This document shows, in pieces, positions 55,211 to 64,000 of a stretch of 64,000 nt of DNA. The notes under the pieces are model-generated. The model had not been told where the DNA came from and ran no database searches. It was given only the letters and a program-made list of their open reading frames with translations. The stretch covers positions 21,755,484 to 21,819,483 of the forward strand of contig CM043968.1 in the NCBI GenBank assembly GCA_014529385.2, given 5' to 3'. This DNA is from Adiantum capillus-veneris (lineage: Eukaryota; Streptophyta; Polypodiopsida; Polypodiales; Pteridaceae). The stretch's first letter is position 1; every line of letters begins with the position of its first letter. A program made the position numbers and the translations under genes.

Positions 55211-56573
55211 AAAGCTTTGTCAAGCTGTTTTTTGGCCTCTCCCTTTTGACTTGTCAGTAGATTTGCAATTAGTAGTGTGGGGATATCGTGGTTCTTCTTG
55301 TTTTTGTTGTTATAAAAAATAAAAGAGTAAAAGTAAAATGTAGCGTATATACAAGATGAAGGTCTTGGATACCTGGATAAGACTAAAGGGAAAAACCCAG
55401 CGGGAAAAAATGTCTTTAGTCATAATTAAATCCGAGGCTATATGTACTTAGGTTCTGATGTTGTACAGTTATGCTGAGTTAAAGTACATATGGCCATATG
55501 TACTTAGGTTCTGATGTTATAGAGTTATGCTGAGTGAAAGTACATATGGCTACTAGTATGGGCCTGATATACATGGATAAGTGTTAGTAGCTTGAAGTCA
55601 TAGTCATTGTTGTTGAGCAAAGGCTCATAAAAATTGTTTCCGCTTGGTCATCGTCATTTGTTTGTGTAAGTGCATGGGTGGAATAAAAAAGAGTGCCTAA
55701 ATCATATGTCCAATGATGGGACATCTATATGCTTGCACAAAGTTATGCATGTTAAACAAGATGCGGTGCGAGAGAAGAGTATTGATGGGTTCTTCATGGA
55801 GTTAGTGTAGCGAGAAAAACATATAGCATGAGTGCTTCAAAATCTTTCACTACTCATAGAAGGGTTTTTGCTGTCAAGGTTTCTCCACTCTTCCTCACTG
55901 TGTCAAGTGCGTGAGTGTTTTTTTTTTTTTTGGACTACTCCGCCTTCTCCACCTTATATATTATATGGACTTTGACTTTTATGCTCACCTCTTCCAGCAT
56001 GAGCGACATGAATTTATGTATGCTCAACTCTCCAGCTTGAGCTTATACCTATTAGCTAGACTCATAGACCACAGAAAAATATTAACTTGAAGCTTGGGTC
56101 TGACACTTCGCTCATTTAGTGGCTTAGCTGTCCGACTCTAGACTCTTATGCCATGTAAGTTTAATGGCGACTTAGACTTACCTAATCGCGGCTTGAAATC
56201 GAATTCCATATGCTTTTGATGTTTAGGCCTTTCTCGTTAGTCTCTTTTTGAGATGCCATGTTGTCCAATACATTGGATATATCTGCTCTTCATTCCTTGG
56301 TAGCAAATTGTGGTCGCTTGATTAGACAGGTATTGATGTTGAAGCAATGGTTGATGAAGTCTTCTTCTTCCAGATAGTGTTCTTCAAAACTGTGACCTCC
56401 GTATTTACCGTTGCTTTCTTTTTGTTGTTAAGAGGTTAAAGGAGTTGTGTATGTTTCTTGTTGAGCAGCCTCAATCGCGGATTTGGAACCCGCATTGTTC
56501 TTGGGCCTGGTGTGATCTCCTTTGCCACTTGCCTTGTTTCTTCTTTGACTTGATGGTACCTTGTATTTAATTT
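55211..56573 (-). other. RE6 3' region right of RE7, non-coding
   Basis: No ORF of note. Includes a tandem pair of 57-bp units at about 55436-55548, each ending in an inverted repeat (atatgtactta...aaagtacatat). A T-run lies at 55919-55932. The motif aaaaacccagcgggaaaaaa at about 55391 resembles the gene-end repeats common in plant retroelements. Confidence 0.5.
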
Positions 56574-57093
56574 CCAAATATAGCTGTTACTTTTGTAAAA
56601 GCCTTGCTCTTGTAGTAATTGACGAGGGATCCATCTATAGGTTGTAGTACTCTTGGGTGTAGCGGGTGGCTGCTCTTGATTTCTTGATGTTTCTTGCTTT
56701 TCCTGGTGATTCCTTGATAAGCTACTACCTTAGGTAACCAGATTTGAAAGTTACCCTCATAGAATCCTTGTGCTTTGAGTAACTCGACTGGAATGAATCT
56801 TTGGACTTGCTTGAAGGTGATCTTCACTTGACTTTTTTGGGAAGTCTGATAGAATTCTGATTTCTTACCCAGACTTGTCGTATGGTTTGTCAAGTGGAAG
56901 ACCTTCTCTTTTTGTACCTGACCTTTCTCTTGCTTGAGTTATGTGATTGACGTTGACGGCTTTGTTGATTCTTGACTGAGTGGTTGTCATGGGATGGTTA
57001 TCGCCAGGCTGTTATCTTGGGCTTGTTGACCCAAACATATGAATTTCCTTTCTTGTAGCCTTGTGCAATAATTGACTCGCTTGATGTGATCCA
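56574..57093 (-). pseudogene. RE6 module 2 C-terminus: three copies of a WIP/QG/W peptide motif
   Basis: Reading leftward: GWITSSESIIAQGYKKGNSY ending VW (57093-57031), RFIPVELLKAQGFYEGNF ending QIW (56800-56738) and RWIPRQLLQEQGFYKSNS ending YIW (56636-56574). The shared pattern is [WF]-I-[PT], about seven residues, QG[FY], five to six residues, then [IV]W. The three lie in different frames, so the region is decayed, but repetition across frames shows that a repeated peptide unit was once selected. I do not recognise the domain. Confidence 0.6.
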
Positions 57094-57717
57094 TCCTGTT
57101 ACCTTTGCTTGTTGAGGTTGTTCCTGTGATTGTATCCAAATTGGATCATTAACTTTAATTTGAGCCTTGGATACTAGCACTTGGTTGACCTGTTTTGACT
57201 TCCTTTGGAGACTTTCGGGCGATGGAAACTTCGGTTGATAGACTTTTTGCTTGGGTTTCCATTGTTTTGTTGATGGTTTGGCTTTTGATGTAGAGGCTTT
57301 GTCTTGCACTTGCATTGGCTGGGCTAGAGACTGTGGGCTTACTTTAGCTTTGCCTTTTTCAATAGCCAAGAATCTTTGAACTGTTGTAGGCTTGAACTCT
57401 GTTGCCACTTGATAGCTTTTTGTGATGACCATTTTTGAAGATTCAAGCTCGTCTTCAAAGACTTGTGCCCATGGCTTGGACAAAATCAAGTGTGTTCCCA
57501 TTTGTCGAGAATCTACCACCAAGAATTTTTCTTTGACATTCTGTGAGTGTAGTTGGAGAGTAGATTGTGCAATCCCCATACTTATAACATCTACTTCAGG
57601 CGAGAGATTTACCTTTATCTGAATATCATAAAGCTTTGGCTTACCTAGAAGTAACCACATGCCATATGACATGACATTAGTCGTGGAATTTGTATCAATT
57701 TCTGCCATAAAACTCAT
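56998..57717 (-). pseudogene. RE6 module 2 retropepsin-like protease, altered active site
   Basis: The ORF opens with FMAEIDTNSTTNVMSYGMW, the position of a D-T/S-G active-site loop but reading D-T-N, then the flap-side region and LVVDSRQMGTHLILSKPWA, equivalent to the ILGRPF loop. A basic, Lys/Gln-rich linker follows and then the first WIT motif. The Gly-to-Asn change in the loop should disable it. It is the second protease of the region and diverges clearly from the one at 60222-60797. Confidence 0.6.
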
Positions 57718-58586
57718 CTTGACTCCGTCTTGTGCACTTAGCCAAAAATTTGATCTTCTTTGGTACTAGATTGCCTGTGTTCTCTTGAGTGACGTGAGCA
57801 ATCTTTGGCCTGGACTCCTTGTCGTCTTCTTCTTCATTGTTCACACTTCTAAGTTCATCTGTGTGTTCTACCTCCTTCTTGACCACCATTTCCTCTGATA
57901 TGTCTTTTGGAGAGACAAAATCATCATTTGGTTCCTGTAGAGTCATAGGCTCTTCTTCCTCGACTTCAGCTGTTGAAATGTCACCAATAGTGTCTGAATT
58001 TCCTGTCACTCGCTGCACCTCTTCTTTGATTGATTCCAAGTCTTCATATTGCTTGTTTGTAGGCGCTGGACCTGAAGCATCTTCTTTGGATCTTAGCCCT
58101 TCTTCCTGCAAATTTGCTTCGTTGACTTGCGGCTCCTCCTTTGTATGCATTCGAGTTGGACAGTTTGTAATCAAGTGTGTTATCGCACACTGATCGCAAG
58201 AGAGCACCTATTTCTATATGACCAGTATTCGGGATAGGTATCTGGTTTTGTGCTATCCCCATAGCTGATAACCCTGTTTTGAACTTTTCTTGTGCAGTGT
58301 TTTGTAGTGGTTCACTTTGTGTCATGTCATACTGCGGTGGGGATGTGTGCTCATGCACACATCCCCACCGCATAGCTAATAACCCTGTTTTTAACTTTTC
58401 TTATGCAGCGTTTTGTAGTGGTTCACTTTGTGTCATGTCATCTTGCGGTGGGGATGTGTGCTCATGCACGTGCTTTGACTGATCAGGCGTGAGTGATGGC
58501 TTTATTTCCATACTGGTTTGTACTCCAATCTCTTGAGAGTGATCATTGATATGTGAAGTAGGGTTAGCACACTTACTTCTTGACAC
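57718..58586 (-). pseudogene. RE6 module 2 gag C-terminus with knuckle and in-frame duplication
   Basis: An N-terminal stretch (58586-58401) and the next (58373 onward) share HEHTSPPQ(D/Y)DMTQSEPLQN, the product of a 111-bp (37-codon) tandem duplication. A zinc knuckle CDQCAITHLITNC (C-X2-C-X3-H-X4-C) follows near 58200-58160, similar to the third knuckle at 61850. An acidic linker (EVEEEEPMTLQEPNDD and so on) leads to the protease. A frameshift lies near 58200. It appears to be a related gag of the same family. Confidence 0.6.
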
Positions 58587-58669
58587 GTAGCTATTCCACT
58601 TGTTTGGTTCATCTCCTCTGCACTTGGTTCTGGCGGTACTATGTAAGATACTTCATTGGCTGAGAATTC

Positions 58670-59235
58670 TTAAGAGATAAAATCTGGGCAATAGAATTTA
58701 TCCCTTGTCATGCAACAATTCATTCGACGCTTGACCCATAGGCTCTTTGGTGTAGGGTTTCCATCGTATTGTGTGATCCATCTTTGCAAAAAGTAATATG
58801 AGTAAATTGGGTCCTTCCATCTGGTTTCACCGTCCCAAAATAAAAGTAATTCCCCTTCGTCCCTAAGTTGGGCCTCCTTTTCTTCATCAGTAAGAATCTC
58901 ATCACTCAATGGTATTTCCAGGTCACGAAGTGAGAAAATGATTTGGCAAAAATCTTCTCTGCTTACAAGAGATAAACTCATGACTAGGCGATAAACATTA
59001 TCAGCTAGAGACTTGTAGTTTATGCCTAATGTTGATCCATCTTCAATGGCATCAAAGTATGTATCATTTTCTTCAAGGTTGTCATGATTTGTTATCACTC
59101 TGTACCCACGATCATCTCTATCTTTGTATAAACCATTAATTTCTCGCTTTCCTTGGTTTTTCTTGACCAATTTAACTTGCCTTGGATAATAGGCAACTTC
59201 TGAGAGGTCCTCTCGGGAAAACCACTCTATTTTGT
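58670..59235 (-). CDS. Unidentified ORF in RE6
   Basis: The frame is open from about 59235 (EWFSREDLSEVAYYPRQVK) to a TAA at 58670. Its text includes INGLYKDRDDRGYRV, an acidic DEEKEAQLRDEGELLLFWD and RWITQYDGNPTPKSLWVKR. No RT, integrase or gag signature. No clear ATG at the beginning. The position corresponds to where RT should follow the spacer; it may belong to the N-terminal part of the second module. It is soluble and charged, without membrane segments. I cannot assign a function. Confidence 0.45.
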
Positions 59236-59510
59236 TTCAATATTTTGCTTTAGTTGCATGTAGTCTGATCCTCAACAGTCTTGAACCAACTCAGGATGTG
59301 GATGTGGTGTGCATGTGCATGTCTCTATTTGCACTACCTGAATTGTCGGGGTTTCATTTGTGTCTTGCTTGGTCTTGCGGTAGACATTCTCTTCAGCGTC
59401 CACATAGCATGGTAGTTCCTTGCGGAAACCCACTAACGCCAGTCATATCCCTTCTACTTTGACTTTCATGAATGAGATAGATGCACCTCTTTAACTTTGT
59501 TTCATCTTAT
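59236..59510 (-). other. Junction between the two RE6 modules
   Basis: Stops in all frames and no motif. The spacer homology with RE2 ends at its right border, so a deletion or join that removed the polymerase should lie here. Confidence 0.4.
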
Positions 59511-60215
59511 CTAATCCATATTTGTCTTCTCCTGGTTGGTTATCTTCCTCCTTGCGTCTGAGGTTCCAATGGTGAGAGATGCATCATGTGGTGGTGATTT
59601 GCATCTAGCACTTTGTATAGCTTTCATACCTCCCTCTGTTGTAGCAAGTGTAGCAATACCACCCAATGATATTGTAGACATCATTGAGGTATTCACTTCT
59701 TGCCTTTCTGACCCTTCATTATATGAATCACAAGCATGATCACCCATAGAGTCATTTTTCTTGACTTTGAGTTCATCATACTCAAAGTCTTCATCTGTCT
59801 CACACATAACCCTTAGCATGTAGTAGGGGACTATGTCATACCCATTCTCATCGCAAAATTTTGTTGGTGTGGTCTCATTAACACAGACATCCAAAGTAGC
59901 CAATATCTGAGTCCACTCTAGTGGTTCTAACGCCTTGTCCGAAAAAGGTTCTCTTATGTAAGCATCATCTTCTAAGACCCTCTCTAAGGAATTCTCATTT
60001 CTCCCAAAGTCACTACACTCCGATGCTCCGCACATCCAAATTTCTTTCTTTTTGCCCATCGACGGATGGTCTGTGTATCCACTTTGTGTTGCATAATCAA
60101 AATCTTCCACGGGCGTTCTAGTTACATCTCGGTAACTATGATTTCTCATATTTACACGTGTTGTGGTTTCAGCATGTCTCAAGTATAGATAATCATAACC
60201 CCAATCTTGTACCAT
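59511..60215 (-). pseudogene. RE6 protease-RT spacer
   Basis: Starts with DWGYDYLYLRHAETTTRVNM directly after the protease and has NHSYRDV, VEDFDYA, WMCGASEC, SLERVLEDD, ALEPLEWTQILATLDVCV and TKFCDENGYDIVPYYM in the same order as the decayed RE2 sequence at 6124-6480. An acidic and then basic tail ends at a stop at 59511. In RE2 this spacer leads to RT, here it does not. The conserved FCD(E/Q)(N/D)GYD motif suggests a structural role in this lineage. Confidence 0.7.
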
Positions 60216-60221
60216 CTTGAG

Positions 60222-60797
60222 TTAACTCATGAATGGTCTTCCAAGGATGATTTCATAGTTATTTTTCTTGCCAAAGTCAACTATGGAAAAAGTATGCGCA
60301 TACTCTATACCACAAGAAGACACCACTATCGCTTCTAGCAATCCCATGGGTCTTTCCACATGCCCATCCGCTAAGTGTAATTTTATTCTGGTTTTTCTAA
60401 AGGCAGGCCTACCCCATTTCTCCCATATTCGTTTTGTTGCTATGGCAATTCCTGCTCCGCTATCAAGTATAGATTTCGTTTCAATCCCATTGTACTCGAC
60501 ATGCAAAGTGGCATAACCATCTTCTCCTTCACAGTACTCTCCTACTTTGTTCAGAGGTACCGGTCTTACATTTGATCTAGGCTTCTCAATATCATCTAGA
60601 TCTTTTTCCAGGAACCTTACCGGGCTTTTGATCCCAATTTTTTCCAAGAATTTTTCTATATCCGTCCACATACTTGGCCTGATTTTCAAAAGTTCTGCCA
60701 ACGTAATTGTGCACTTCACTAGTGTGGATAGCAAGTCAGTCAAAATTTTTGTGTCCAATTCTTTTGTCCCTCCTAGCCTCTGTGATGGAGCTCTCAC
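60222..60797 (-). CDS. RE6 aspartic protease
   Basis: An open stretch of 191 residues. KSILDSGAGIAIATKRIWEK carries the canonical D-S-G-A loop; KLHLADGHVERPMGLLEAIV is the flap region; and NYEIILGRPFM is the second loop (I-L-G-R-P). The catalytic residues look intact, in contrast to the module 2 copy. It would process the polyprotein. The N-terminal third (THxLADL-like text, DLLSTLVKCTITLAELLKI) resembles the helical segment before the protease in plant gypsy elements. It is separated from gag by a stop at about 60813 and from the spacer by one at 60222. Confidence 0.75.
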   Translation of the reverse strand: MRAPSQRLGGTKELDTKILTDLLSTLVKCTITLAELLKIRPSMWTDIEKFLEKIGIKSPVRFLEKDLDDIEKPRSNVRPVPLNKVGEYCEGEDGYATLHVEYNGIETKSILDSGAGIAIATKRIWEKWGRPAFRKTRIKLHLADGHVERPMGLLEAIVVSSCGIEYAHTFSIVDFGKKNNYEIILGRPFMS

Positions 60798-60812
60798 AAT
60801 CTCAGACTTTGC

Positions 60813-62369
60813 CTAAAAATCTCCCATGTACTGTGGCAAAGTTCTTAACGATGTAGGTCTACTGTCTTCGGAGGCTATCGATCCTACATCACCATAATAT
60901 GACCTCACATCAACACTCATTTGTGGTCTATCTAATGTGATTTCAAGAAATGGTGCTAGTCCAGCATCCTCTTCTCTTTTTTGGGCATCTCGGACAGCCT
61001 TCCATAACTCCTCTGGCCATTGCTCCTCAACTATAGGAACATAGGGTGGAAAATCCCTCATTGATTCATCTGTTGTATTTTGGAATACCCTCGAGTCTTG
61101 CGACCTTGGTAGTGGTTCTTCCCAATGATCCACCTCTTCTCTAGGCAATTCGTCTACTTTAATGCTCTCATCTTTGTGCAATGGGGTGACTATCCTATCC
61201 TTCAATTCTGGTGGAGGTGGTTCTAGCAATGCTTGAGCAGTTTCAATGAGCTGCTTACACTTTTCTAGCCTCTGCTTCTCTAGTTCAGGATAAGGATGGG
61301 TCATCCATCTTTGTTCTAAGGTCTGTCTATTTGCCAATCTAGCCTCATAAGCCTGTAAAATCGCATCTAAAGGCTCGTTCACTTTGTCCACTAGTACAGA
61401 TCCTCCTGAACTAGCACTCTTGGGTGCTTCAGCTAGTTTAAGGGTTTCAACTTCCCTTTGCTGTGTCTGTTGCTCTTGAGTTGTTTCCAACTCAGCTGTA
61501 ACAGCCTTTTCTTCTCCTTTCTCCCTTTCTAGTCTCGCTTTCATTCTAGTCCTCCTTGCTCGTCTAGAGTTTCTACGGCTTTTGGAACTCTTACTAGTCT
61601 CTCCATCTGTAGGCTTCTGCTCTTGCACTTTTGCTTGTGCTCTTGTGACAACGTTTACTGGAGCAACTTGCTTACTTTCATCTTCTTGTTGTTTAAGCAC
61701 CTGTTCTTTTGCAATTGTTTCTTGCTTTGTTGTTGTTGTCGTCTCTCCTTTTGTTGCGGCTTGTTCTTTCTCTGATTTGCTGGTAGAAGGAAAGGTAACA
61801 TGTGGTTGCATTTTACCTTTCTTTCTTGGATTCTTAGGACAATCCAAAATCATATGTGTGACTGCACACTCATTACAATATACATTTATCATGATATCAT
61901 GGTGTGGACAATCCTTAATCAAGTGATCACTACTACCACATCTGTCACATGGACGTATTGGTTGTTGTGGCAATACTTGATATTGACCTTGAAGTGACCT
62001 CTGATCTACCACATTTCTTTCTATTTGAAGCTCATGACTCACATATGAATTTCTAGCAGCTATGGGTCTTTCACTTAAGAACACTTGTTCCGCTACAGGA
62101 TGATATCTAGGAGGTTGAGACATAACATGCTCAAACCCTGGTGGAGTCTTAGGTCTATAGTCAAGACAATGTTGCATTGGATGGTCCCCTCCACATGTCA
62201 TGCACCTTCGTTGTTGAGGAACTCTGTAGGCTGGTACTCTGTCAGAGTGGTTGATGTGTTGCATCACATTCTCTATGATTTGCTCCTCAACATTTACTTG
62301 GTTTTGTCCTAGATTCCCTCTTTGATCCTCAAGATCAGCGGTTTTCTTTTTCTCACTCGCATCATTCAT
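60813..62369 (-). CDS. RE6 Gag C-terminal region with three zinc knuckles
   Basis: A 518-residue open frame. Knuckles: C56-C68 CMTCGGDHPMQHC, C141-C154 CDRCGSSDHLIKDC and C165-C177 CNECAVTHMILDC. The first and third are C-X2-C-X3-H-X4-C, one residue shorter than the usual CCHC. Then follow a Gln/Lys/Glu-rich, Thr-rich region (about 190-330) likely to be disordered or coiled, an arginine patch (SSKSRRNSRRARRTRMK), and a C-terminal part with aromatic and acidic residues ending YYGDVGSIASEDS. It is the longest ORF in the window. Nucleic-acid binding by the knuckles is expected from the family; the tail is not recognised. Confidence 0.75.
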   Translation of the reverse strand: MNDASEKKKTADLEDQRGNLGQNQVNVEEQIIENVMQHINHSDRVPAYRVPQQRRCMTCGGDHPMQHCLDYRPKTPPGFEHVMSQPPRYHPVAEQVFLSERPIAARNSYVSHELQIERNVVDQRSLQGQYQVLPQQPIRPCDRCGSSDHLIKDCPHHDIMINVYCNECAVTHMILDCPKNPRKKGKMQPHVTFPSTSKSEKEQAATKGETTTTTKQETIAKEQVLKQQEDESKQVAPVNVVTRAQAKVQEQKPTDGETSKSSKSRRNSRRARRTRMKARLEREKGEEKAVTAELETTQEQQTQQREVETLKLAEAPKSASSGGSVLVDKVNEPLDAILQAYEARLANRQTLEQRWMTHPYPELEKQRLEKCKQLIETAQALLEPPPPELKDRIVTPLHKDESIKVDELPREEVDHWEEPLPRSQDSRVFQNTTDESMRDFPPYVPIVEEQWPEELWKAVRDAQKREEDAGLAPFLEITLDRPQMSVDVRSYYGDVGSIASEDSRPTSLRTLPQYMGDF

Positions 62370-62399
62370 CGTCTTCTGACCATCTTCATAGAATTTTCA

Positions 62400-62963
62400 A
62401 TTGTCAACTAGGTCAACTGCCACTTTGGTCACCTCTTCCAAGGTTTGGTATCTTTTCATGTATAGGTCCTTTTGGAGATTCTCATTCCTAAGCCCTCTGA
62501 TGAAGCATAGGATCTAACGTTCTGGGGTGAGTAACTCTTGGGTAGGACATCTAGCAACATATTGCTTGAACGCAGTATTGCATGTCGCAATGTTTCTGTT
62601 TCGCCTTGTTTAAATTCCTGAATATTAGGAAGGGTGTTATGTTTTATGCCCCTCTTGGTGAATTCTTGAACAAATTCATCCAACATTTTCTCAATGGTTG
62701 TGAATTCTCTCCGGTTCAATAGCTCAAACCATGCTTGTGCATTGTCCTCTAATGTAAGTCCAAAACCCTCATACTGCGTGTGGAAGTCCTATACTCGTTC
62801 TGCTCGTAGGACTTGCTTGAAAGCCCAGACATGGGCGTATGGGTCTCCTATGCCATTGTACTTTCTATTTACCCATTTTCTTAGTTGATATGGTCTTATA
62901 CTTTGGGGTGCAAAGTATGGAACCATACTCCTCTCTGGTATCGTTTCATCTCTCGTTATCGCT
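62400..62963 (-). pseudogene. RE6 Gag core
   Basis: On the minus strand KWVNRKYNGIGDPYAHVWAF, then (after a stop near 62790) HTQYEGFGLTLEDNAQAWFE and LNRREFTTIEKMLDEFVQEF, then FKQGETETLRHAI, the retrotransposon gag core. A stop near 62518 and a frame change separate it from the zinc-knuckle ORF. The order fits an N-to-C Gag from 63404 to 60813 that is broken in two or three places. Confidence 0.7.
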
Positions 62964-63404
62964 CTAGGGGGAAATCCAGGTGGTGGTCCCCTCTTTGGGA
63001 TTCTCTACCTGTGTTTGTGGATGTATCTGAGGTCCTTCATTGACCAAATATCCACTCATCTCTAATTTGGTTCGCGGATTTGTGCTTTCTACAACTCTAT
63101 ATTCTCGTCCATACTTGTCAACAAATAAAGATGTCCATTGTCTGTCGACCTCGTATTTATAGACATATAAGACCTTGTATTTTGTCAACTCATCTCGGTA
63201 AGGCTCTAAGCATCTGTAAAGGTTGAATTGATCTCCATTAATATACCTATATAGTCCTTCACTTTCATGGTTATACGTCCAAACTCTCTCCACAAAATTG
63301 GTCTTTATGTACTGTAGATTTGGAAGATCTATTTTGGGCAGGTGCTCATCTATCCCTTCAATCCATGTGCTTGTATAAGTTATGTCTGAGTCTAATGTAG
63401 ACAT
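62964..63404 (-). CDS. RE6 N-terminal Gag or leader protein ORF
   Basis: An ATG at 63404 opens 146 codons (MSTLDSDITYTSTWIEGIDE), aromatic- and Tyr-rich with YKVLYVYKYEVDRQWTSLFV, ending TTTWISP. It precedes the gag core in the expected orientation with little spacing, and its last residues lie against the gag text that begins after 62963, so it is probably the Gag N-terminus. I do not recognise a domain. Confidence 0.55.
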   Translation of the reverse strand: MSTLDSDITYTSTWIEGIDEHLPKIDLPNLQYIKTNFVERVWTYNHESEGLYRYINGDQFNLYRCLEPYRDELTKYKVLYVYKYEVDRQWTSLFVDKYGREYRVVESTNPRTKLEMSGYLVNEGPQIHPQTQVENPKEGTTTWISP

Positions 63405-64000
63405 GACTTCTAAGCTTAACAGCTCTAGCTTGCTGTAGTAATACCTCTCTCAATGTGTTCAAGTGTTTTGGTAAGGGAAAATCCAAAACTATGTCCAAAA
63501 CCGTGAGCGTTTTCTCACAATTCTCTCAAATTGTCGGTTTTAGACACCCCTGACTTCCGGATGCATTTTGAGGCCTTAAACAACGTTTTTTCAAAACTGA
63601 CCATTTTGGTCAATTGGTCAATTTGGTCAATTTACTCTAAGATCTGTAGTGCTGCTCTCAAGCTACGTTTTGATAAAAAAACTTTTGGAATCGGAGTTCG
63701 TATGTGAAAGTTATGACCAAAATAGTGAGATGTAATTTGGAAAGTTGCTTTATCTGATGTTTTTGCAAGTAGTCAGTTTGAGCCCAAAATTGGTGTGTGC
63801 ACTCCTTAGGAAATGAAAAACCCAGTGGTATACTTGGTTTCAAAAAAATTTCTCAAAATTTTTTCCTCACTTGTCTATCGCGATAGACTCACCAAGTACC
63901 CCTTGCAGATGTCCAAATGCACTCAAAATTTGTGTACAGGGTATAATGGGCCTTCTGAACCCAAATATGAAGTCAGATTTGAATTTTGATTTTTCTACAG
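63405..64000 (-). other. RE6 leader
   Basis: Upstream of the first ATG on the minus strand; A/T-rich with no ORF of note. The repeated words ggtcaattggtcaatttggt (about 63609-63632) form a short tandem. The primer site and 5' LTR would lie to the right of the window. Confidence 0.5.

Larger units (their letters stand above)
50122..64000 (-). mobile_element. RE6: minus-strand Ty3/gypsy element region, no polymerase seen
   Basis: From right to left: leader, N-terminal ORF, gag with zinc knuckles, protease, spacer, then an unassigned ORF and a second gag-C-terminal/protease module, untranslated region, polypurine tract and a probable 3' LTR at 50122-51191. RE7 is nested in the untranslated part. 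Neither strand shows RT, RNase H or integrase motifs in the RE6 portion. The 5' LTR is beyond the right edge. It may be one rearranged element or two truncated ones of the same family lying head to tail. Confidence 0.65.

Noticed and set aside
56998-63404. Endogenous pararetrovirus (caulimovirid) origin for the minus-strand gag/protease region
   Set aside because: Spacer and gag match the Ty3/gypsy text of RE2, an LTR and purine tract are present, and there is no movement-protein or pararetroviral RT signal.
1-64000. CRISPR arrays, tRNA or rRNA genes, bacterial operons
   Set aside because: No direct-repeat/spacer pattern, no cloverleaf or rRNA core was seen, and all content is eukaryotic mobile elements.

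Overview
The window is nuclear DNA from a land plant with a large, repeat-rich genome. This follows from plant-type Ty3/gypsy elements (chromodomain pol, dual-RNase-H pol, tRNA-Asp and initiator-Met primer sites), a Ty1/copia derivative, a CACTA transposon with plant TNP2 and Ptta/En/Spm-type genes, and a decayed pentatricopeptide-repeat (PPR) gene with the MY(A/S)KCG style common in seed-free plants. A fern or lycophyte is my guess, but the sequence does not settle it. I see no intact host gene, no RNA gene and no CRISPR array. Nearly every base belongs to nested mobile elements.

Layout. RE1 (1-6123, +) is the 3' part of a chromovirus with a damaged integrase and its 3' LTR. It abuts RE2 (6124-7338 and 12489-15670, +), an old Ty3/gypsy pol. 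RE2 is split by RE3 (7339-12488), a complete 5.15 kb LTR element with no gag or pol, bounded by an exact ATATG target duplication that interrupts a reverse-transcriptase codon. RE4 (15671-25434 plus 45839-47019, +) is a Tat-like Ty3/gypsy element with long LTRs and a second RNase H; its 5' LTR lacks its head. Its 3' LTR is split by RE5 (25435-45818), a 20 kb segment with tRNA-Asp primer site, LTRs and an 11.3 kb non-coding interior. The 5' LTR of RE5 holds a 7.35 kb CACTA element (25548-32894) with matching TIRs and a TCC target duplication.

From 47020 rightward there is a PPR pseudogene, a minus-strand gag remnant, and RE6 (50122 to beyond the window, -), a Ty3/gypsy-like region with two gag-protease modules but no polymerase. 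RE7 (51514-55205, +), a copia derivative with a GACTT target duplication, sits inside RE6 and keeps gag, protease and an acidic ORF but has lost integrase and most of RT.

The most unusual items are: a captured, frameshifted HMA (heavy-metal-associated) domain fragment inside the CACTA element, flanked by direct repeats; two near-perfect hairpins inside RE5, one with 94-nt arms; a primer-binding site abutting the outside of the right LTR of RE5 together with a 190-bp duplication of RE4 sequence; the copia derivative that keeps gag, protease and an acidic domain in nearly one frame; and a thrice-repeated WIP...QGFY...W peptide motif in RE6. All calls come from reading the sequence by eye; identities and ages were not computed.
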